Assembly: GCF_900188325.1 (NCBI RefSeq) | Contig: NZ_FZPD01000005.1 | Coordinates: 310,001-374,000 of the forward strand | DNA from: Ekhidna lutea | GTDB taxonomy: Bacteria; Bacteroidota; Bacteroidia; Cytophagales; Cyclobacteriaceae | DNA: 64,000 nucleotides | Direction: 5' to 3' | Shown here: positions 8,030 to 15,264 of the stretch, one piece after another | How the letters are laid out: each line of letters begins with the position of its first letter | Position numbering within the stretch: the first letter of the stretch is position 1 | Program-made: the position numbers and the translations under genes | Notes under the pieces: generated by a model | Database searches by the model: none | Told to the model about the DNA's origin: nothing | The model's input: the letters and a program-made list of their open reading frames with translations, nothing else

Positions 8030-10888
8030 TTATTCAATAATTACTCTTTGAGATAATATTTCATTCCCTTTTTTAGCATTTACAATATAAACCCCTGACT
8101 GAATACCAGCGAAATCAATTCTCCATGAATCATTGAAATGGGTTATAGGCGGATTCAATGTCTTCCCAGTTAAATCACTTATTTGAATATCATATAGCAG
8201 ATGATTATCTGGTGTTTTGACATATACAAAATCATCAAATACCGGGTTAGGATAAATGCTAAGATTACTTTTGTTAGAGTCACTAATTCCTAAAACTATC
8301 TCAATTGAGAGATCAGAATTGACAAAGTCAGATTCCCCATTCTCATTAATCGACTGGATTCGATAGCTATATGTCCCGGGAATCAAATTTTCGTCCAAAT
8401 ATTCTTGAATATCCATTTCAAGAATGGCAATCTCCACATAAGAATCGCCATTATTGGAAGTTCGCTCTAACTTGTAGGTACGTTCATTAACAAGATCATC
8501 CCAAGCTAATAAAACACTTCTATCATTGTTAAGCGTAGCAGAAAAATTTGAAGGAGCAGCAGGAATTCCAAAAGCAACGTCATTAGTTTCAATATATTCT
8601 GATTCTCCATTAGGGTTTATTGCCTTAATTCTAAACGTATAGATGGCATTATCAAGCCCTGAAATAGAGATGCTGTTTTCATCAGTTTCGACACTTTCTA
8701 CTTCAGCGTAATCTGCATTTAGATTTGATTTTTGTTCAATCACAAAAGAGAACTCATTGACTGAATTATCTGTCCATGTGATTTCAATATCATCATCTGT
8801 ATTAACGACAGCCTGAGCATCAGAGGGAGCAGTAGGAATTCCTACCGCAACGTCGTTAGTTTCAATGTATTCTGATTCTCCATTAGGATTTATAGCCTTA
8901 ATTCTAAACGTATAGATGGCATCATCAAGCCCTGAAATAGAGATGCTGTTTACATCAGTTTCGACAGTTCCTACTTCAACGTAATCTGCATTTAGATTTG
9001 ATTTTTGTTCAATTACAAAAGAGAACTCATTGACTGAATTATCTGTCCATGTGATTTCAATATCATCTGTATTAATAGCAGCCTGAGCATCAGATGGAGC
9101 AGCAGGAATTCCAACAGCAACATCGTTAGTTTCAATATATTCTGATTCTCCATTAGGATTTATAGCCTTTATTCTAAATGTATAGATGCCATCAACAAGC
9201 CCTGAAATAGAGATGCTGTTTACATCAGTTTCGACAGTTCCTACTTCAACGTAATCTGCATTTAGATTTGATTTTTGTTCAATCACAAAAGAGAACTCAT
9301 TGACAGAATTGTCTGTCCATGTGATTTCAATATCATCATCCGAATTGATAGCAGCCTGAGCGCTGGAGGGAGAGGCAGGAATCCCTACTGCAAATTTCTC
9401 TGCTTCACTGAATTCTGAACCTGCTAGTGAACCATCAATTGATTGCACTTTAAAGTAAAAAATACCATCTTCTAAATTTGCTAATAACTTCTCAGTGTTA
9501 TTCTGAGCATTCCCAAGTTTTTGAACTAATCTACTCCCGTCACTATTGGATTCTGGAAATAAAATATTAGATGCTTCAGTAGTAGTCCCTACTCCTAAAT
9601 TATAAGATAGTTCCAAAGTAGGAGTTTCATTGTCAGACCCTGCTCCCCATGAGAAGGAGGTTACTTCATTTGTCCAAGTCCAACTCAACTCTGAAGGTGC
9701 ATTGGGAGTTGAATTTGTTGAATATGTGTTGCCATTTTCATCATTCCTGTAAACGACAGTTTTTTTAACATTAGATCCCTGATCTTCTTCTCCTGTAAGT
9801 AATAAGTCTAAATCACCATCATTATCAATATCAAACCAGTTACCATCACCACTTCCCAACTGTGGAAGCGAAATAGTTGAATTTTCTGAAAAAGTAGTAC
9901 CAGAATTATCATAAATTTTTGTAACAAAAGAGTTGGTTGAGAAATCCAATGTTCCAGTTATTAATAAATCTAAATAACCATCGCTATTGTAATCCCTAAT
10001 ATCCAGTTTGCCTCTACTGGGGTTGGCAAAGTCTGTATCCTGTAACTCTACGAACCAATTATTTTCAGCTCCTACGTTTTGATAAATTTTTGTGAAGTAC
10101 TCATCCGCTCCAGAGCCACGTCCAGAGATGATGAAGTCCAGATCACCATCATTGTCAAAATCAAACCACTTCATCTGACCTGCAGGAAAAGAACCGTAGT
10201 TTTGTGGTGGTGAGAAGGTTCCATCTCCATTGTTAGGGTAAATTTCTAAGCTTCCTCCACCGGATAATAAATCCAAATCACCATCATTGTCAAAATCACC
10301 CAATGTCCCTACCACTGAATACGAAGTAAAAGATAGGTCGAACTCAATAAATGAATCATTGCCTTCATTAGAATAAAGCCTTAAATCACTTGAGTAGCTT
10401 CCGTTCTCATTTTTTATTGATCCAGAGAGTAATAGATCAAGGTCTCCATCATTATCTACATCTCCAAACTCAGCATTGGTTCCTCCTAGATTTGTCAGAC
10501 CAGCCTCTACTTCAGTAAAGGTTAGGTCTCCATTATTTTTCCATAGTGAGGCCAAAGGATCATAACCTTCACCAGCCAATAAAACATCAAGAAATCCATC
10601 ATTATTGTAATCCCCTAGCGCAATTGTTGCATTATAAAGCGGCGTTAAGCTTACGTTAAGTTTTGTAAAACTTCCATCTTGATCATTGATATACACACTA
10701 GTTGACAATTCAGAACTTTCATCAATTCCTGTAGTAATAGCATCTAAATACCCATCATTATTCAAATCACCGGTGGCGATAGAGCCTAAACTCTTGTTTT
10801 CTAAACCGGCACTAGATAGCTCTGAGTAGGATTGTGAAAAGAGATTAAAAGAAAGTAGTAAGAATAAAATAGGTAGAGTTTTTTTCAT
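8030..10888 (-). CDS. Secreted FG-GAP/VCBS and fibronectin-type protein with T9SS sorting domain
   Basis: A 952-residue protein: signal peptide (1-18); about eight FG-GAP/VCBS repeats (about 25-390) with Asp-rich loops such as DLNNDGYLDA and DFDNDGDLDLL that normally bind calcium; a degenerate fibronectin-like segment (about 395-500); three almost identical 90-91-residue fibronectin-III modules (about 504-775); a fourth, diverged module; and a C-terminal Por sorting domain beginning SIYPNPVFDDFVY. The sorting domain marks it for type IX secretion and surface attachment. A role in adhesion or binding is likely, but no catalytic domain is visible. Confidence 0.9.
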   Translation of the reverse strand: MKKTLPILFLLLSFNLFSQSYSELSSAGLENKSLGSIATGDLNNDGYLDAITTGIDESSELSTSVYINDQDGSFTKLNVSLTPLYNATIALGDYNNDGFLDVLLAGEGYDPLASLWKNNGDLTFTEVEAGLTNLGGTNAEFGDVDNDGDLDLLLSGSIKNENGSYSSDLRLYSNEGNDSFIEFDLSFTSYSVVGTLGDFDNDGDLDLLSGGGSLEIYPNNGDGTFSPPQNYGSFPAGQMKWFDFDNDGDLDFIISGRGSGADEYFTKIYQNVGAENNWFVELQDTDFANPSRGKLDIRDYNSDGYLDLLITGTLDFSTNSFVTKIYDNSGTTFSENSTISLPQLGSGDGNWFDIDNDGDLDLLLTGEEDQGSNVKKTVVYRNDENGNTYSTNSTPNAPSELSWTWTNEVTSFSWGAGSDNETPTLELSYNLGVGTTTEASNILFPESNSDGSRLVQKLGNAQNNTEKLLANLEDGIFYFKVQSIDGSLAGSEFSEAEKFAVGIPASPSSAQAAINSDDDIEITWTDNSVNEFSFVIEQKSNLNADYVEVGTVETDVNSISISGLVDGIYTFRIKAINPNGESEYIETNDVAVGIPAAPSDAQAAINTDDIEITWTDNSVNEFSFVIEQKSNLNADYVEVGTVETDVNSISISGLDDAIYTFRIKAINPNGESEYIETNDVAVGIPTAPSDAQAVVNTDDDIEITWTDNSVNEFSFVIEQKSNLNADYAEVESVETDENSISISGLDNAIYTFRIKAINPNGESEYIETNDVAFGIPAAPSNFSATLNNDRSVLLAWDDLVNERTYKLERTSNNGDSYVEIAILEMDIQEYLDENLIPGTYSYRIQSINENGESDFVNSDLSIEIVLGISDSNKSNLSIYPNPVFDDFVYVKTPDNHLLYDIQISDLTGKTLNPPITHFNDSWRIDFAGIQSGVYIVNAKKGNEILSQRVIIE
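8562..9377 (-). repeat. Three tandem near-identical 270-273 bp repeats
   Basis: In-gene repeats with unit boundaries at GGAATTCC (8562, 8835, 9105) and GGAATCCC (9378). The units are 273, 270 and 273 bp; the middle one lacks one Asp codon. They differ at only a few positions, pointing to recent duplication or gene conversion of one fibronectin-III module. Confidence 0.9.
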
Positions 10889-11512
10889 TTTGGTTTATAA
10901 ATTTTAGTTGAGGTAGTAAGCGGTGTTTGTCCAAGATTTAACTTGAAAGCACTAAACTAACGAAACTGCTATATTACTGCAACGGTATTCACAATGAACT
11001 GCTTTGTGAAATGAAAATCCAGAAACACTTTGGCAATGCAATTTTTTAGTGAGTGTTATAGAATAGTCTTTTAAGCCATTACTAATACCATTTCAAGTAC
11101 TCTGATGGCAAATATTCATGCCATATGGCGTTATATACCTTTTAAATATATTCGGGGTGCGAGTTTACCTGCTAGTGGTGGTAAACTCGCACTCTTTACT
11201 TATCACTTGGCCCTACGATAGAAACCCAATATCTCCAGTAGTTGAGAGTAGTTTTCTAAAACTATCCGAGTGATCGCCACAAAATTACTAATCCGTCACG
11301 GAACGGTTTCACTCCATCGTTCCGTCGTTTGGTTTGAGGCCCGCCTTTTCCTTTTTCCTAATAAATTCCTGGAAGCCGTCATATTTTTGGTGGTAGCTGT
11401 CGTTCCTGACCTGGTAGCTACGATTTTTTGGTGGTAGCTGTCAATCCCTGGGTGGTAGCTGCAGTTTTTAGTCGGCAGCTGTGACTCATCAGTCCGTAGC
11501 TGTGATTAATTA
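10889..11512. other. 624-bp non-coding stretch with hairpins and repeats
   Basis: I see no credible gene here. The first part (10889-11150) is AT-rich and probably holds the FG-GAP gene promoter. It is followed by a 13-bp hairpin (11157-11192), an 8-bp inverted repeat (arms 11298-11305 and 11318-11325, ACGGAACG/CGTTCCGT) and the phased GGTAGCTGT array beginning near 11392. Confidence 0.6.
11157..11192. repeat. Strong 13-bp inverted repeat
   Basis: Arms 11157-11169 (GTGCGAGTTTACC) and 11180-11192 are perfect complements around a 10-nt loop. It could terminate leftward transcription coming from the hydrolase gene, or be a mobile or regulatory palindrome. There is no good T-run on either side. 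Confidence 0.5.
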
Positions 11513-11566
11513 TTAGGTAGCTGTGATTTGTATGTCGTAGCTGTCGTTTTTTGATGGTAGTTGTGA
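11392..11566. repeat. Phased array of nine GGTAGCTGT-type repeats, 20-21 bp apart
   Basis: Nine copies of a GGTAGCTGT-like core have their TAGCT (or TAGCT-like) part at 11394, 11415, 11435, 11456, 11476, 11497, 11518, 11538 and 11558. The steps are 21, 20, 21, 20, 21, 21, 20 and 20 bp. The intervening bases vary (often TTTTTTGG). The last copies lie inside the 3' end of the lipoprotein hydrolase gene. The core contains the palindrome AGCT. The period is near two turns of DNA, so all cores would face the same side of the helix. I do not recognise this element. Confidence 0.85.
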
Positions 11567-12466
11567 TATTGTCTGACTTTTTACTTCGATTCTATCCAGC
11601 ACTTTTTTAAGCAATTCATTAAACACCTCCGGCTTTTCGATCATCGGGTAGTGGCCGGTAGAGTCAATATCAAGCACTTGATAGGAAACGCCTAAGGAGT
11701 CCAATCCTTCACGACTGGTAGGAGAGGCGTTGCTATTGATCAGGTAGAGGGGCTGCTCCAGTTGGGAGAGCAGTGTCTGTTCTTTTACACCATAGTCCAG
11801 CAGTGCCTTTAAGCTACCAATGGCGCTTTCCGGATTGCTGGAGGCAAAATCTTCCATTACCCGCTTTTTCACAAGACTATCCGTACTGCTATGGAAAAGG
11901 GAACCTTCTGCATATGCAGGAGCTATCTCTTTAAAATTTTCTTGCAACATCACCATGAATGCATCAACTTGTTCCTGTACTTCAGGGGTTAATTCAGACC
12001 CGACATCTTTGAAGTTATCGACCCCAATCAGGGCGATCACCTTCCTGTTTTTAACAGCCGATTCCAAAATCACATTTCCGCCCATGGAGTGGCCGACTAG
12101 CACAACATTTGAAAGTTTAAGTTGATCGATCAAGGCATTCACATCTTCACCATAGCCCTCAATGGTCCATTTCTCTTTATTCATTCCAGACTGACCAAAT
12201 CCAGGCAGATCCATCGTGATTACCTGATAATCTGATTTCAACGCATCAACCTGGCTATCCCAGTACGTTTGGTTTATGCACCAGCCATGAACGAAGAGAA
12301 CAGCGATTTCACCATTTCCATAGCTTTTGTAGTCAATTTTTACATCGCCATTATAGATATTGACCGGTTCTACAGGATTCTCAGCTTTATCAGATGGTGA
12401 TGTGCAGGAGTAAAGCGCAATGACACAGGCTAGCAATGCATGAGAAGGTAAATTATTGATATGCAC
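11513..12466 (-). CDS. Lipoprotein alpha/beta hydrolase
   Basis: A 317-residue product with a lipoprotein signal ending LYSC (Cys21), then an alpha/beta-hydrolase fold: VLFVHGWCINQTYWDSQ near 55-72, nucleophile elbow VLVGHSMGGN near 122-131, and GHYPMIEKPEVF giving the catalytic His near 270. It should be a membrane-attached esterase or related hydrolase. The last roughly 20 residues (after about VKSQTIS) are encoded by the GGTAGCTGT repeat array, so the natural C-terminus was probably near residue 297 and has been extended. The gene begins 6 bp after the kinase-like gene and is likely in the same operon. Confidence 0.85.
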   Translation of the reverse strand: MHINNLPSHALLACVIALYSCTSPSDKAENPVEPVNIYNGDVKIDYKSYGNGEIAVLFVHGWCINQTYWDSQVDALKSDYQVITMDLPGFGQSGMNKEKWTIEGYGEDVNALIDQLKLSNVVLVGHSMGGNVILESAVKNRKVIALIGVDNFKDVGSELTPEVQEQVDAFMVMLQENFKEIAPAYAEGSLFHSSTDSLVKKRVMEDFASSNPESAIGSLKALLDYGVKEQTLLSQLEQPLYLINSNASPTSREGLDSLGVSYQVLDIDSTGHYPMIEKPEVFNELLKKVLDRIEVKSQTISQLPSKNDSYDIQITAT

Positions 12467-12472
12467 AGGTGG

Positions 12473-13486
12473 TTATTCTTTTAAATACGTTTCATTCAGT
12501 ATTTCATTGATCTCATGGACGACCTTATCCAGGTCTTCGCAGGATTTGTTTAATAGTACCAATAATTCGTTGATTTCCGCTTGAGACTCTGCATCTTTCA
12601 GGAGTTCAATAATCCCCATCACATTAGCCAGTGGTGCTCGTAATTCATGTGAGTTTTTGAAAGAAAACATTTGAAACTGTGTGGCCTGGTCAAGTAGTTT
12701 TTTTGTGCGTTTATTGACTGCCTTTTCCAGGTTTGCGTTAATAAGTCTTATTTCATAATTAGCAGACTCCAGTTCTTTGGATTGGTTTTCGATCTGTGTG
12801 TTTTTTAATGTAAGTTCGTCATTCTTCTTTTCCAGCGATTGAATAAGACTAAGATTTTTACGCTCATATTTTTCATTTTCTCTTTTGAAGAAGATGGTTG
12901 CTACAATAAATATCACATAACTTGAGAGAGTCACACTATGGAAGGTGAAATATGATATCGAATCAAAGCCCATCTGAAAGTATCCAATATTTAAATACTG
13001 ATGGATGGGATCAAAAAATGCGAGTGGAACAAAGCTGCCCATCAACCCAAGAGTAAGGCCGCCTTTTTCTTTGAAATTGAAAACTAAAATTGGAATGATA
13101 GAAGTAGTCATGATAAAGAGCCTTGGCATGAAATACATGGGCTCTTCGATTGGTACTTCATTTTCCAGTTTCACCTCTATGGAAGAAACGAAAGGGTAGA
13201 CGGAACACATCCAGCTTAAGATTATTCTACTCAAAAGGGAAAGGCCTATTTTGTTGAGTAATAAAATCACAGAGAAAGCACCGATATTGCCAAATAAGAT
13301 AAACTGACTGAAGGTGTTCCAGCCATTGTGTTGATAATGAATCAGGAACAGCAGCCACATGATTACGAACACGATAAAAACGAGTCTGTTGCTGATAATT
13401 ACATTGCGTGCTTTATCTGCATCAGAAATCTTATCAATTCCGACATTGGATATTTTTTGCCATGTTCTTTTTATAAACTGATTCAC
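12473..13486 (-). CDS. Membrane histidine-kinase-like protein lacking the ATPase domain
   Basis: A 337-residue protein starting at GTG 13486. It has about six membrane helices (about residues 30-215), a coiled-coil segment (215-265) and a phosphoacceptor-type helix with the H-box SHELRAPLANVMGIIELL (about 278-295). The protein stops about 40 residues later, so the catalytic HATPase_c domain (N, G1 and G2 boxes) is absent. It can dimerise and may be phosphorylated by another kinase, but cannot phosphorylate itself. No response regulator is adjacent. The lipoprotein hydrolase gene follows closely. Confidence 0.8.
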   Translation of the reverse strand: MNQFIKRTWQKISNVGIDKISDADKARNVIISNRLVFIVFVIMWLLFLIHYQHNGWNTFSQFILFGNIGAFSVILLLNKIGLSLLSRIILSWMCSVYPFVSSIEVKLENEVPIEEPMYFMPRLFIMTTSIIPILVFNFKEKGGLTLGLMGSFVPLAFFDPIHQYLNIGYFQMGFDSISYFTFHSVTLSSYVIFIVATIFFKRENEKYERKNLSLIQSLEKKNDELTLKNTQIENQSKELESANYEIRLINANLEKAVNKRTKKLLDQATQFQMFSFKNSHELRAPLANVMGIIELLKDAESQAEINELLVLLNKSCEDLDKVVHEINEILNETYLKE

Positions 13487-13510
13487 TAGCGGTATTAGTA
13501 GATCAAATTA

Positions 13511-13543
13511 AAAATAGTGAATCCATAATGGATTCACTATTTT
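13511..13543. promoter_or_regulatory. 15-bp perfect palindrome between divergent genes
   Basis: Arms 13511-13525 (AAAATAGTGAATCCA) and 13529-13543 are perfect complements around TAA. It sits between the divergent kinase-like gene (start 13486) and histidinol-phosphatase gene (start 13565). It covers the expected -33 region of a rightward promoter whose -7 would be TATCTTCG (13552-13559). It is a candidate operator; a hairpin terminator is less likely because both genes point away. Confidence 0.6.
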
Positions 13544-13564
13544 CATCAGCTTATCTTCGCACCC

Positions 13565-14086
13565 ATGCAGCCCATTCTATTTATTGACCGTGACGGCACC
13601 ATCATCCAGGAAACGGATGATGAGAAAATTGAGACCATCGAAAAGCTGGACTTTTTACCGGAAGCTCTGTACTACCTGAAGAAAATTAAAGAGGAAACAA
13701 ACTATAAGTTTGTGATGGTCACTAACCAGGACGGGTTAGGCACGGAAGCATTCCCGGATCATGAGTTTTGGCCGGTGCACAACTTCATAATGCGGTTGCT
13801 GGAAACCGAAGGCATTCACTTTGACGCAATTCACATTGATGAGCACTTTGAAAAGGATAATCACCCCAACCGCAAGCCGGGGACAGGCATGCTAACCGAA
13901 TATATGACTGATGATTACGATCTGGAAAACTCTTATGTAATCGGAGATCGAGCGACGGATGTGCAATTAGCACGAAACCTGGGATGTAAAGCGATCTATC
14001 TCAGCTCTGCCTACTCAGACAATGAAACTGAGGCAGAGTTGAAACCGAAAGGTTGGAAGGAGATTTATGAGTATTTGATTGGATAA
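13565..14086 (+). CDS. hisB: Stand-alone histidinol-phosphatase (HisB N-terminal domain, HAD family)
   Basis: The 173-residue protein matches the N-terminal phosphatase half of bifunctional HisB: FIDRDGTIIQET (catalytic Asp pair), VMVTNQDGLGTEAFP, NPNRKPGTGMLT-like RKPGTGMLTEYM, and VIGDRATDVQLARNLG. It should dephosphorylate histidinol phosphate in histidine synthesis. The imidazoleglycerol-phosphate dehydratase half is missing and no other his gene is near, so a related sugar-phosphate phosphatase role remains possible. With the -7 element at 13552-13559, the message would start almost at the ATG, that is, nearly leaderless. Confidence 0.8.
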   Translation: MQPILFIDRDGTIIQETDDEKIETIEKLDFLPEALYYLKKIKEETNYKFVMVTNQDGLGTEAFPDHEFWPVHNFIMRLLETEGIHFDAIHIDEHFEKDNHPNRKPGTGMLTEYMTDDYDLENSYVIGDRATDVQLARNLGCKAIYLSSAYSDNETEAELKPKGWKEIYEYLIG

Positions 14087-14089
14087 CAT

Positions 14090-14177
14090 TGTCAGTCTGA
14101 GCCTGTCGAAGACGACATTACTCAAAACAAAATACTCCTTTGCCATTCCCACACCCTTCGACAAGCTCAGGATGACA
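14090..14177. repeat. Dispersed palindromic repeat, copy 1
   Basis: Left arm 14090-14111 begins TGTCAGTCTGAGCCTGTCGA. The right arm 14156-14177 is its near-complement (19 of 22 positions) after a 44-bp centre. It fills the gap between the convergent phosphatase and membrane-protein genes. Further copies lie at 14702 and 14819. Confidence 0.85.
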
Positions 14178-14197
14178 CCAGCGCTAAAATTTGCAAC

Positions 14198-14611
14198 TTA
14201 AACCCTATCCCAAGGGATACCCAACAACATCAACACCAACGAAATGGTGAAGAAGATGGCTTGAAAGCGGAATTTCACTTGTGCATCCTGCGTCTTCTTA
14301 CTGATGGACCGACCTATCTGAGCTGCTGCCACCGCAAATACCATCAATGCAATGTGTTCCACTGACCAGAAGCGGGAAACATCATCGCCCATGTTGTAGG
14401 TAATAAATGGACTATAAATGAAGTATAGAATCAACCCGGTGAGTAGCTGAAGATGCATCATGCCAACAAAAGCAACTGCGACTATCTTGTCAAACTTTTT
14501 GTAATCACCACCACCGAAGAGACCGATCAGTGATTTGAGTATTGCAATAACAACTGCAACAAGGATGAGCCATCGAAGGCCGGAGTGAAGGTGAAGTAGG
14601 AAATTGTACAT
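14198..14611 (-). CDS. Small four-helix membrane protein, cytochrome-b-like
   Basis: The 137-residue protein has four membrane segments (about 10-30, 42-65, 82-100, 113-132) and His residues at helix ends (LHLHSGLRW, MMHLQLL, EHIAL). This pattern resembles small proteins often labelled cytochrome b or CopD-like in Bacteroidota. Haem binding is not proven. The minus-strand sequence just upstream has a clear -7 element. It is flanked on both sides by dispersed repeats and has no operon partner. Confidence 0.65.
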   Translation of the reverse strand: MYNFLLHLHSGLRWLILVAVVIAILKSLIGLFGGGDYKKFDKIVAVAFVGMMHLQLLTGLILYFIYSPFITYNMGDDVSRFWSVEHIALMVFAVAAAQIGRSISKKTQDAQVKFRFQAIFFTISLVLMLLGIPWDRV

Positions 14612-14627
14612 GGGTTGAATTTTTTGT

Positions 14628-14635
14628 CAAATATA
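14628..14635 (-). promoter_or_regulatory. -7 promoter element of the small membrane-protein gene
   Basis: On the minus strand the sequence is TATATTTG, an exact match to TAnnTTTG, 16 bp before ATG 14611. No good -33 TTTG lies at the usual distance, so the promoter may be weak or activator-dependent. Confidence 0.45.
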
Positions 14636-14701
14636 GTGGGTGCTGTTAATCTCATTTAGTAAGTCATCCCGAATTTATTTCAGGATCTCTCATTCTGCAA
14701 T

Positions 14702-14791
14702 TGTCAGTCTGAGCCTGTCGAAGATGACATTGTTGCAATCAAGCTTTTTACCAACGCTTCACCCACACCCTTCGACGAGCTCAGGGTGACA
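14702..14791. repeat. Dispersed palindromic repeat, copy 2
   Basis: Left arm 14702-14723 is identical to that of copy 1. The right arm is 14770-14791 (CTTCGACGAGCTCAGGGTGA...), separated by 46 bp of different sequence. Confidence 0.85.
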
Positions 14792-14818
14792 CGCCCAAGT
14801 GTAAGTAGTGCTCTCCAT

Positions 14819-14922
14819 TGTCAGTCTGAGCCTGTCGAAGGCGATATTAAAGAAATGTCATCGCTTAACTGACCTTGTTCGCCACCTACTTTTAAAGATC
14901 CTTCACTGCGTTCAGGATGACA
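14819..14922. repeat. Dispersed palindromic repeat, copy 3 (partly decayed)
   Basis: Left arm 14819-14840 is identical to copies 1 and 2. The right arm 14901-14922 (CTTCACTGCGTTCAGGATGA...) is more diverged. Confidence 0.75.
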
Positions 14923-15264
14923 CTCTGATCTAAATTCATCGACGGGGAACTCTTGATCAGCTCAGCTTTATTTTTTGTGCTGTCATTCTGAGGACGAAGC
15001 TTCTTTTGAGGTGAAGGAAGTTCCGCAACAAGTAAGGGAATTGTATAGACTATTTGATGTTTTATATTCCCCCTTTGAAGGGCGGTGTGGAGGAAAGAGG
15101 GTTGGAGGGGGATGTCTTATGCTCATCGCTTCTAGTCCCATCAGAGGGACACTGAAATAATTTTATCTAAGTGTGGAATATTAATCGAGTAAAATCCAAC
15201 TGCCGGATTTATTCCGGCATCTTCCATAAACCCAGAGGGGAAGATCCCGGCACAAGGCTGGGAA

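Larger units (their letters stand above)
14612..15264. other. 653-bp repeat-rich intergenic region
   Basis: No convincing gene. It holds dispersed repeat copies 2 (14702-14791) and 3 (14819-14922), related fragments near 14662 and 14981, and a GGAGGG-rich element near 15070-15115 like the one beside the photolyase gene. A short open frame at 14975-15160 is made of this repeat material and is not credible. Confidence 0.7.

Noticed and set aside
11392-11566. CRISPR-like array
   Set aside because: Repeats are only about 9-10 bp with 11-bp intervals, the core is imperfect, and no cas gene is in the window; CRISPR repeats and spacers are each over 20 bp.
14975-15160. 61-residue open frame in the repeat-rich gap
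   Set aside because: Made of dispersed repeat sequence, with no start context or homology.
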